Source: Spisula solida (taxonomy: Eukaryota; Mollusca; Bivalvia; Venerida; Mactridae). Taken from it: a stretch of DNA of 64,000 nucleotides. A program made the position numbers and the translations under genes. The notes under the pieces were generated by a model, which was not told the DNA's origin, made no database searches, and saw only the letters and a list, made by a program, of their open reading frames with translations. The stretch is from positions 12,186,817-12,250,816 of the forward strand of contig OX365957.1 in assembly GCA_947247005.1 (NCBI GenBank), given 5' to 3'. This document shows positions 54,646 through 64,000 of this stretch, piece by piece; positions within the stretch are counted from its first letter, which is position 1, and each line of letters starts with the position of its first letter.

Positions 54646-56944
54646 TACCAAGAATGACATTGGAAAAACATATCTATTTTAAGAACAAAATACTGCGGGA
54701 AATTTTGGACCGTCGTATGCGTTAAGAAGCCGTAACGACGTTAACTGTATTGATCAAATGTTCCCTTGTATGTACTTCACACCACATTCGCTTAAAATAT
54801 CCAACAGTTGTGAATGCCAAAAAGCATGAAATTTAGTCATTTTTATGTTATCCATTTATGATCGTCAGATCTTTCTTAGAACATGCATGACATATTTTTG
54901 TATTTGATTATTTTGAAGCTCAAATGTTTTATACATGTACTAATTTTTTAAGTGTCGGGGTGGCCACCATGAGACTATAACATTTGTGGCTAATACTTAA
55001 GAACAAGTATAATTGGTATTGAGCAACCAACATAAGCCGTCGGATATAAAGGTGGTACGTAGCCAATATGTACAGCTATACATACAAGTACAGTCGACTC
55101 TCGAAGATTTCGGTACCTTTAAAATTACTACGACATTACGAAAATTCCAGATAAGTTCGAAAGTCACTTTAAATCCCGTTCTTCTCGTCCCATTCTCACA
55201 GTCCTGGTTTTGGCATCCCCGGCGAGTCCCTGTTTGTAATCCTAGGGGACCTTGTCTATCCGGGTAGACAACTGCAGCAGCACCGTGACTGTGACATCTG
55301 GGATCAACCGGGACGATCCGTGATAGAACGTGATGAACCGGCTGACAGCCCGGCAGCCTCGGTTGTTTTAAATTTTTTAATACAACCAGGAGGTACCGGA
55401 AGCGATATCAAAATCCGGGGATAACCGGGGCAATACCGGGGAAGGTCCGTGGCTCTACCGTATTAATATCGTGATAAAACGCAGTGGCAAAGACATAATA
55501 CAAACCAATGAAAAAGTCCAAAAAACGGAAAGCATATGCATTATCCGTTTGTGGTGGAAACAAATCAAAGTACTGCTAGTATTCTTGTTCTGTTCTTAGC
55601 AAGGAATAAGTAAACAAAATAAAACCGAACAACCTATACACATGATATAATAAATTTCTTAGTTCACACATTTGTCACATTTAATGCCTGGTGTTGAGCC
55701 CTTAACACGAATGCACTAGACGGTTCATTGATGCTATGATGGTTGTCATGCGTTTTTGTGGGATCATGTTCTACTCTTGAATGAGGGTCCGGTGAGGTAC
55801 AACAACGTTCCACGGTAGAGGTGCATGTGCGCGGATCCGACCGCCCAGACATGCACGTTTATGAATTCGCTTAGGGACAGGCGCACAGTTTTGCCTGAAA
55901 CTGACTCAACTGCTACACAGGCAACTAGTGCCACGTACAAATAAAAATATGCGTTTATTCATTGTTTGTGATACTGCTGGTAAAGATATGTATAAGTTGC
56001 GACATTTATCGGCTAAGCATGAAACGACTGTGAAATGTATCGTTATCGTCTGCAATGAAGAGTGAAACAAAAAATGAATCAAAATTAAAATACGATATTT
56101 AGAAAACAGAGTTATATTTTTCAAACAATTTGTCAATTTACTCGACATTGTACTCGTATCATCATCCTAGCTGTGGTTGTGGCTGACCGGACCCGATTCC
56201 TGCGATTGTGCATGCGCATAGTTCCGCCTTGTCTACGAGTTATATTCGGGGTCTCCCTTTGTGAGGGCGATCCTTTATCGTCTCAGTGACATTATATCGC
56301 TCTTTTAGCCTTGTCATTGTAGAATAGTGGCAACGGAATTGCATGGCGACAGCAGTACGACACAATCACATTCGAGAATTCCAGTTTCTACCGATCGACT
56401 GCTTTCATGCAAATATTATATGTGTTAACTTACTTTGTATGCTTTTATTTGATGAGTTTTAACAGGGTTATATATAACTTGCGATTTGTCAATACAAACG
56501 TTCCAATACAAACGTTTTCAATTTCGCACGAGCGCTACTTGCAAAACATAGGTTTTACCGGTTTTAGAACAAATATAATTGTGCGCAAAAATGCACAGAA
56601 GTCAAGGGTTTAATCCGTACAACATGAATAATTTAATAAACACACATACATAAGTTGGTTGTTACCTATGTAAGTGGTTAGGGCGCCCGCCGTGGAAGTG
56701 GGAGATCGAAGGTTCGAATCCTGACGAAAGCTTGGTTTATTTAATGCGGTCGATTAATTGAGCCGCGAGATAGTTAAAGAATGGTTACCATAGGCCCATC
56801 TCTACCAGGCGCCCGGCAATACGAGAAGGGGTTCGGGAGGTACTGTGCGCACGAAATATAGGTGTCTTATCAGTCAAATTGGCTGGCCCTTTCAATGGTG
56901 ACACTATAATATATTAACCTTTTTTACAGTAGGTACAACCTATA
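54646..56944. other. Palindrome spacer
   Basis: Unique 2.3-kb sequence between the arms. Includes a GC-richer patch at 55170-55470 with repeated ccgg/ccgggg motifs, a SINE (56655-56905) and only short unrecognised reading frames. Confidence 0.6.
56655..56905 (+). mobile_element. tRNA-derived SINE in the palindrome spacer
   Basis: Degenerate A box around taagtggttagggcgc (56671-56686) and a perfect B box GGTTCGAATCC (56711-56721), followed by a body with caggcgcccggcaat. No paired acceptor stem, so it is not a tRNA gene. Confidence 0.7.
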
Positions 56945-56954
56945 TCGTGCGATG

Positions 56955-57715
56955 AATCGTGCCGGTTCGCAGTTGCCAATTCGATCTTTTAGAAAAATTT
57001 GAAACGATGGCCAGTTGCCAGTTGCCAATTCGATTTTTTTGAGAAAAATTTGAATCGGCTGCTGGCTGCCAGTTGCCAGTTGCCAGTTTCCAGTTGCCAA
57101 TTCGATTTATCTGAGTTAAAATATTTTTTTGAGAAAAATTTGAATCGGCTGCTAGCTGCCAGTTGCCAGTTGCCAATTCAATTTTTCTGAGTTAAAATAT
57201 TTGTTTGAGAAAAATTTGAATCGGCTGCTGGCTGCCAGTTGCCAGTTGCCAATGTTTTTTGTCTGCGTTAAAATATTTTAAGAAAATTTTGAATCCGCTG
57301 CTTGCTGCCAGTTGCCAGTTGCCAATTGCCAATTCGAATTTTCTGAGAAAATTTTGAATCGGCTGCTGGCTGCCAGTTGCCAGTTGCCAATTCGATTTTT
57401 CTGAGTTAAAATATTTTTTTAGAAAAGTTTGAATCGGCTGCTAGCTGCCAGTTGCCAGTTGCCAGTTGCCAATTCGATTTTTCTGAGTTAAAGAAAAGAA
57501 AAATATTTGAATCGGCTGCTGGCTGCCAGTTGCCAGTTGCCAATTCGATCCTATATTAAAATTTGAATTGGCTGCTGGCTGCCAGTTCGCAGTTGCCGAT
57601 TCGATAGAAAAATTCAAATTGTCAGCTAGGTTGTGAAGTTAGCTGCCATTTGCCAATTCCCGATTCAAAACTTTGAATCGGCTACTGGCAACTGGCAACT
57701 GGCTGCTAACTTCAC
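56955..57715. repeat. ggcaactggcagccagc array, right arm (inverted)
   Basis: Reverse-complement partner of 53825-54645, with about the same number of units. The two arrays face each other across the spacer. Confidence 0.88.
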
Positions 57716-58147
57716 GCACATCTCTTTTAACGGGTTTTTTCTTGCCTGGCGTCACGTGATCATGATTTTCTCTAGCAACCTTTATCTTAATATCGTCTGC
57801 TGTTACTGAAATCAGGGGTGTGGAAAGTATGCTGATGTGCATAAGATGCGTATTTTTCGTGATTGACCAACATGAGCAACACATACTAGACCTTCGTGTA
57901 AATAACTCGCAGTTTTATTCATTGGACAGTAGGGGACATGGTCGGTTAAGCTAAATTTTAATAATGTGGTGTACATGTATGTAAAATTCCATATTATGAA
58001 TAACCTTGATAGCTTAGGCTCTTGGATTATGTAAATATCCGTATAGACCTACGTATTAAATTAGCCTTGATAAACTGGCTCTTTTGTTTCAGTGATTCAC
58101 TCAAATAAGTTTATTGACACAAACAAGACCGCTTACATTTTCGAACA

Positions 58148-58153
58148 TTTTAT
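58148..58153 (-). promoter_or_regulatory. Candidate polyadenylation signal, stathmin-like copy B
   Basis: Minus-strand AATAAA, the mirror of 52257-52262. Confidence 0.3.
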
Positions 58154-58589
58154 TGAGAACTATTTTTTCTGGGTTTTTTCGTTCCTCATTCTGATATGCC
58201 GACCAACACACCTCAGCGACAGTCAAAGAAAAGTATTAGTATTTCTGACACAGATACAAAAAGAAAGACATAGTGGGATGTTTGGTTGAAGTGTCAGAAA
58301 CAATTTTGGACATTTCAGAATGTTTCTTGGTTGAAATATTTTAAAATTCAATTTCTGGAAGTTTTTCTCTGTATGGAATTTTGTACAGAATGTCGTCTGC
58401 AGATGAACTTTCCAACGTTCCTGCAATGCTAAGTTAGTATCAGCCGCATGGTATTGAAGTTGCACAATTTCTAACTACGGAGAAATAAAACCACGGCTAT
58501 GCAGCAGACAAAGTCTCAGCCACCGGAAAGATCGTAGACATCACAAGGGTAACGTACGATAATCGTAGGCTAGTTTCACAAGCCGCAAG

Positions 58590-59265
58590 GACACGCGTGG
58601 AAAAGATGGCTACTTAGCTATATCAGAAAATCGCAGAATGAGTGGACACGTCGAGAATTTTGCTTGAGGCGTAGCGAACATCAGTGGCGTTAAGATTTTG
58701 TAGGATAATCTTTCAGATGCCACAAGATAAACGAGCGATTTCCCTAAAAGGTTCCCCAAAAAGTGACCGCATTTATATACACAAACAGCCACAAGACAAA
58801 TAAGAACTGGACTTTGGTCTTGGTGCCCATACGACTATTGAATAACCACGTGTCCTGTTAGCGCTATGCGTTCAGCTATTGATTGATAGCTGACGCCACT
58901 AACAGTCGCGTGATGTACTCAAGTAGCCGACGAAACGACCAAGAATAACCCCAGTGTCACACCCGCCTCACAACTGTCGCGCACACGCCTGTGGTCACAT
59001 TGTGGGGAACCTTTTGCGAAAATCGCATGCCTATCGAGCAACCCCTGTAAAACTGTCCTACGAAATTATTACACCGCAAGATGAACTCAACGTCGCAAAC
59101 CAAACTCAAAACAATGCGACCTTTCTGATTTCCTACAGATTTTCTGATACTAGTATAGCAAGGCAGCCTTCATATCCTTACAGTGTTCGGGCAAGAAGCA
59201 ATACATGCGCATGTAATTCGTACATCATCCATTGTATATCTACCTCTTTATCCGGATAACTGAAG
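58590..59265. repeat. Fold-back segment, right arm
   Basis: Mirror of 51140-51830; the 101-codon frame is at 58954-59259 (plus) and the 60-codon frame at 58610-58792 (minus). The 101-residue peptides differ at about eight positions between arms, with no stops or frameshifts. Confidence 0.6.
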
Positions 59266-59563
59266 TTCAGCCTGCAAACTTGACCGTAATGTTAATAGTC
59301 GGCAGTCAGAAATAATGCGACCAGAACATTGTAGGCTAATATAAACGTTAGCTACACGCCACTCGGTGACATTGGACGTTAATTTATCCACAGACAACTA
59401 TCCAAACTGACAGGAGATAGACATCCTCGAACAGAGAGACATGGTTCCAGAAAATGAACGATTATACTGCGTTTTGTTTAAATTCAAGCCAAATGTGTTT
59501 ATATTTTAAAAGATGGAACAAAAGACTGTCGCCTCATTGATGGTTGACCGGCACGTTCTGGCT

Positions 59564-59684
59564 TTAAGCAGACGAGGAGGGGACGCCGCGTCCCTCCTCC
59601 CGGGGTGTTACATCCCCGGCCTCGTCCACCTCTTTGAGGATTTCAAGTACATCAGCGTCCTCCTTTCTTTGTAGGACTTCAGCT
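59564..59684 (-). CDS. Stathmin-like copy B, exon 4
   Basis: Q104E (CAG to GAG) is the only difference; stop TAA at 59566-59564. Confidence 0.88.
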
Positions 59685-62600
59685 CTGTAAAATACAGAAG
59701 AATATATGATACTTAAGTACATGTATACTCGTACTGTGTTAATTCACCAATAGTTGCGTATTTGGAACACATTAGCAGGCATATAATAGTATTCATTTTA
59801 CATACATAAAATTATGCATACATAGTTTATTCTAATACATTAAGAATTTACAGACTCTTTGTACATAACAGGAATATTCACAATACATTTGTTCATCTAT
59901 TTATATCATAAAGAACGTTTATAGTCTACACCCTTTCGAACAACACCGGTATACGTATATGTTTACTGATGATGGTTAATGTCATACCTTCGGCTTGCTG
60001 ACTGGCGGGCGAAGTTGGTCCTTTCACCAAGCATGACCTCTCTCCTGGCAAGGCTCAACTCTTGCTTTTCTTCAATGGACATCTGTGATAGATCAATATA
60101 AACCATAAATATAAAAACCTAACTTTAAGATACATTGTGTAGTATGTATGCAAACTGTAAATAACTATTACATACTACTATAAGTCCTTTTGGTTACATT
60201 ATTGTGTGTGCCCACTGTCCAATTGCATTACAAACTATGTACGTATTTAGTCATAGATACAAAAGTCAATAAAATGTTGAAAACGAAGACAACTGGTTAG
60301 TTCATGTTAAGAGTTTTCAACTTACATGCTTATGTCCATTTCTTGGAGTTAACCCTCTGAAGGGAGTAGGAGGTCTGCAGTCCAGGACTACTTCAAAGCT
60401 GACACCACCTGTCGCTCTCTTCGCTGAAGTCTTGTCTGAAATGGAATGTGTATAGTTTTGATATACACGTCCGTATATAACATTGAACAAGTATTGAGCA
60501 TGTAAGACGAAAATATATACTTAAGTTTACATTTTCTTTTTTTTAATATAGTAGTAATGGGAGTAGGTCTCACACCCGCTGTGTCTACTGTACATCCAAA
60601 CATGGGAGTAGGTCTCACACCCGCTGCGACTATTGTACACCCTTACATGAGCGTAGGTCTCACACCCGCTGTGACTACTGTACATCCAAACAAGGGAGTA
60701 GCTCTCACACCCGCTGTGTCTACTGTACATCCAAACATGGGAGTAGGTCTCAAACCCGCTGTGATTACTGTACACCCTTACATGAGCGTAGGTCTCACAC
60801 CCGCTGTGACTACTGTACATCCAAACAAGGGAGTAGGTCTCACACCCGCTGTGACTATTGTACACCCAAACATGGGAGTAGATCTCACGCCCGCTGTGAC
60901 TATTGTACATCCAAACATGAGAGTAGATCTCACGCCCGCTGTGACTACTGTACATCCAAACATGGGAGTAGGTCTCACACCCGCAGTGACTACTGTACAT
61001 CCAAACATGAGAGTAGGTCCCACACCCGCTGTAACTACTGTACTCCCAAACATGGGAGTAGGTCTCACATCCGCTGCGACTACTGTACTCCCCAATATGA
61101 GAGTAGGTCTCGCATCCGCTGTGACTATTGTACACCCACAATGGGAGTAGATCTCACGCCCGTTGTGAATACTGTACATCCAAACATGAGAGTAGATCTC
61201 ACGCCCGCTGTGACTAATGTACATCCAAACATTGGAGTAGATCTCACGCCCGCTGTGACTAATGTACATCCAAACATGGGAGTAGGTCTCACACCCGCAG
61301 TGACTACTGTACATCGAAACATGAGAGTAAGTCCCACACCCGATGTAACTACTGTACTCCCAAACATGGTAGTAGGTCTCACATCCGCTGCGACTACTGT
61401 ACATCCAAACATGAGAGTAGGTCTCACATCCGCTGTGACTACTGTACTCCCCAATATGAGAGTAGGTCTCACATCCGCTGTGACTATTGTACACCCAAAC
61501 ATGGGAGTAGATCTCACGCCCGCTGTGACTATTGTACATCCAAACATGGGAGTAGGTCTCACACCCGCTGCGACTATTGTACATCCAAACATGAGAGTAA
61601 ATCTCACGCCCGCTGTGACTATTGTACATCCAAACATGGGAGTAGATCTCACGCCCGCTGTGACTATTGTACATCCAAACATGAGAGAAGTTTCTCACGC
61701 CCGCTGTGACTACTGTACTCCCAAACAAGGGTGTAGCGTATGCCGAAGTACTTGTGAGTCTATTTACACCCGCCGTGACTACTGTACACTCAAACATGGG
61801 AGTAGGCCTCACACCCGCTGTGACTATTGTACACTCAAACATGGGAGTAGGTCTCACGCCCGCTGTGACTACTATACTCCCTAACATGATAGCAGGTCGA
61901 ACATCCGCTGTGACTACTATACTCCCTAACATGATAGCAGGTCGAACATCCGCTGTGACTACTATACTCCCTAACATGATAGCAGGTCGCACATCCGCTG
62001 TGACTACTATACTCCCTAACATGATAGCAGGTCGCACATCCGCTGTGACTACTGTACTCCCTAACATGATAGCAGGTCGCACATCCGCTGTGACTACTGT
62101 ACTCCCAAACAAGGGGGTAGCGTAGACCGAAGTACTTGTAAATCTATGTAAGCCACACAGTCACTACTGCACTCGTAAACAAGAGAGCAGACATCAGGCG
62201 TAAGTGCATGTACAAGTATTTGCAAGACCCACAATTAATTATGTACACATGGAAATGAAAGTTGGTCTAAGTACAAGTGTATGCATGATCCGCAGTGATT
62301 TATGTACTCGTGACCAAGGGAGTTGGTCTCAGTACAAACCTATATCATCACTGACTCCTGTACACGTTACCAAGGGGGTTTATATAAGTACAAGTCCCGA
62401 GGTGACCCCATTGAGTAACTCTAAGACCCGCTGCGTATTCAGTACTACTGAACAAGAGATTATGTCTAAGTTCTAGTCTATGCAAGACCCGCAGTAGCTT
62501 CTGCACTTATGAACAAGGGAAGTAGACATTTCTTCTGATTCTATATTTTTGGCGAGCGTTCAAAACTTTGAACATTATTGCCATGCGTGGGGGTTAAAAA

Positions 62601-63583
62601 GAAATAGACTGTTAGGTTTTCCAAGGTACTCAACCCACCTGGTACCTCCTAACAGTAAGTGATAATGATAAGTGCATAATATACACCTTCGATAAATCTA
62701 TCCCTAAACTGCAAAAACATGCATACAGTATAACGTGGTGTGCAGAATAGAGAATATTAGTAGGGTTAAAAACAGGATAAAAACAAGTATCGTCATAACT
62801 ATAATAATAATAATAATAATAAAGACTTTATTTAAAGAGGCAACACAGTTGGGTATGCCCAGTCTTCCATGTGAGCCTCATATAACATAATATATGTACA
62901 TTTACAAAAGTTACATGAATGACAAAGTAATATAAATATATACAAGTATATATACACAGCTGAAAGAAAGGAAAAGTAATGAGCAGATAATATAACACAT
63001 TGAATGATGGCATAAATAGCATAAAACATTATTGATGGGTTACTAATTAATCAATGCATCTCTCCAGTGAGAGAGAAGTGTGCTTGACCACCAGAGAACC
63101 ACCACTTCAAGTAGTATGTAGCCAACGCTGATTTGAATCCGGAGATTGATTCAGTTTTCACTTATTGTTTACTAACTTCGGAACAATTTGTTTTACATAC
63201 GATCATGATGCACAAATTGAACTTCAACTAACATTGGGGCCTACCCATGAAACAAAGTGGAACCTGAAAACTGTTGAGACTGACTCACGTCATACGCATA
63301 GCAAGCTCAGTTGGCAGAGTTACGGACAAGTACACTGTGTGTCGCGCATGAATTTCGGGTAAATTTCTGGTGCTCAAACAAGATGATTATGTTACATTAT
63401 GTTAGATTGACTTTACTACTTTACTGAGAGTCGCTTTTTGATATTGATTTCTATATGAACGCCATTTCATGACGAAATGTTACTATATAAAAGTTACTCA
63501 CTTCTTTCTGCTCTTGCAGAGATCGCATTCTTCCGCTTTTTATCTTTTTTCTCCTTCCTCTTGAGAAAACCAAAACAGCCCAT
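59564..63583 (-). CDS. Stathmin-like protein with N-terminal lipid-anchor motif, copy B (4 exons)
   Basis: Mirror copy, read on the minus strand: exons 63583-63502, 60435-60326, 60082-59988, 59684-59564, with the same lengths (82, 110, 95, 121 bases), phases and splice sites as copy A. The 135-residue product differs only by E14D, E32A and Q104E; one silent change (TGC to TGT at C3) brings the total to four differences in 408 bases. The G2/C3 motif, the stathmin-domain start and the charged helix are all intact, so this looks like a functional gene rather than a relic. It is transcribed toward copy A (convergent). Its first intron is about 1 kb longer than in copy A because of the 45-bp array and an insertion. 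Confidence 0.75.
59988..60082 (-). CDS. Stathmin-like copy B, exon 3
   Basis: No base difference from copy A exon 3; donor AG|gtatga. Confidence 0.88.
60326..60435 (-). CDS. Stathmin-like copy B, exon 2
   Basis: Encodes NKTSAKRATGGVSFEVVLD and onward to H64; E32A (GAG to GCG) is the only change. Confidence 0.88.
60552..62125. repeat. 45-bp minisatellite in stathmin-like copy B intron 1
   Basis: Mirror of 48960-49850, expanded to about 35 units. It includes a run of near-identical units with acatgatagcaggtcg at 61880-62095 (six copies against one in the left arm). Minus-strand frames reach 444 codons but have no start or splice context. Confidence 0.93.
62800..63115 (-). mobile_element. (AAT)n-tailed insertion present only in the right arm
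   Basis: Shared palindrome sequence gtatcgtcataact is interrupted here and resumes at tatgtagccaacgctg; in the left arm the two parts are adjacent (about 48270-48290). On the minus strand the insert ends AATAAAGTCTTTA(TTA)n, like the element at 35250-35500. Confidence 0.75.
63502..63583 (-). CDS. Stathmin-like copy B, exon 1
   Basis: Encodes MGCFGFLKRKEKKDKKRK and on to R27; donor A|gtgagt. E14D relative to copy A. Confidence 0.85.
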
Positions 63584-63653
63584 TGTGACTGTTGTCCTTT
63601 CTCACCCGGGAAGAAATGACGTCCTTGTCACCTAGTAGCGACGTACGTAAATG

Positions 63654-63661
63654 TGACGTCA
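63654..63661. promoter_or_regulatory. CRE palindrome TGACGTCA upstream of stathmin-like copy B
   Basis: Mirror of 47744-47751; the flanking half-sites are also retained. Confidence 0.5.
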
Positions 63662-64000
63662 CGACGTCATTGCGTAGCATTTTTCGAACGATCCATTTGG
63701 CGTTGTTCGGCGGTCCACGGTAAATGACCTTCAAATGCCGGAAGAGGGTTTATTGGTGCAAGGTTAGGCGGACGCATGGCAAGCTCAGTTGGTAGAGCGT
63801 ACTCTGTACGTCCACTCCTTTTACGTTCTAGTATCTGCAGAGATTTCTGCATCTGTTGAATCAACCTATATGGTATGGGAGAACGGGGTTAGTTCGGCCT
63901 CGAGGCATGTTCGGCATATATCGATATACATGTACACATACAACACGTTGACGATAATACTTGGTTCTCTATACCAGAATAAAGTTACTGTCCTCGACAT

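Larger units (their letters stand above)
56945..63963 (-). repeat. Right arm of the palindrome
   Basis: Mirror of 47405-54640, holding the minus-strand stathmin-like gene. It lacks the LINE insertion, has a longer 45-bp array and carries an extra (AAT)n-tailed insertion (62800-63115). Coding segments are about 99% identical between arms; sampled introns look nearer 94%. Confidence 0.93.

Noticed and set aside
60778..62112. 444-codon minus-strand frame (and 237/227-codon frames in the other arm)
   Set aside because: It lies wholly in the 45-bp intronic minisatellite; the unit is a multiple of three, so open frames are expected on both strands.
47405..63963. Palindrome as a sequencing or assembly hairpin artefact
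   Set aside because: Arms differ by arm-specific insertions, array length (20 versus 35 units) and scattered substitutions, unlike a read folded on itself. A join of divergent haplotypes is not fully excluded and is listed as a test.

Overview
This is a eukaryotic, metazoan window. It is AT-rich and built from intron-split genes separated by long tandem arrays, tRNA-headed SINEs and small inverted-repeat elements. Together with the two gene families found, the repeat landscape suggests a mollusc, probably a bivalve; this is an inference, as no species-specific marker was recognised. No bacterial-type operons, rRNA, intact tRNA genes or CRISPR arrays were seen.

Layout. 1-6.6 kb: non-coding, with four small inverted-repeat elements (1979-2579, 2684-2886, 4087-4221, 4864-5104) and a 35-bp minisatellite (5665-6190). 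6.63-17.5 kb: one array of about 235 copies of a 46-bp unit, containing a near-identical 3.4-kb segmental tandem duplication. 17.5-20.9 kb: degenerate ~75-bp repeats interrupted by a TTAA-flanked element. 20.9-35.8 kb (minus strand): a complete SLC5-type Na+-coupled sugar/polyol cotransporter gene of 15 coding exons and 687 codons, reconstructed exon by exon with consistent splice phases. Most of its larger introns carry a private minisatellite, and around exons 11, 13 and 14 the exon edges themselves have been tandemly copied, creating decoy splice sites. 35.8-47.4 kb: 5' flank, a possible 5'UTR exon, a SINE, a (CT)n tract and a ~1.7-kb array of hairpin-forming repeats.

47.4-64.0 kb: a large imperfect palindrome with ~7-kb arms and a ~2.3-kb spacer. 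Each arm holds a complete four-exon gene for a 135-residue stathmin-like protein with a G2/C3 lipidation-type N terminus. The copies are convergent (plus strand 47822-50836; minus strand 59564-63583), differ at four coding bases, and keep a TGACGTCA element just upstream of the ATG. Their first introns hold a 45-bp minisatellite of very different length (about 20 versus 35 units). One arm has gained a LINE fragment and the other an (AAT)n-tailed insertion, which argues for an old duplication rather than a palindromic read artefact.

The window combines a plasma-membrane solute transporter, a duplicated cytoskeletal-regulator gene and an unusually dense set of tandem repeats. I see no evidence that the transporter and the stathmin-like pair act together.
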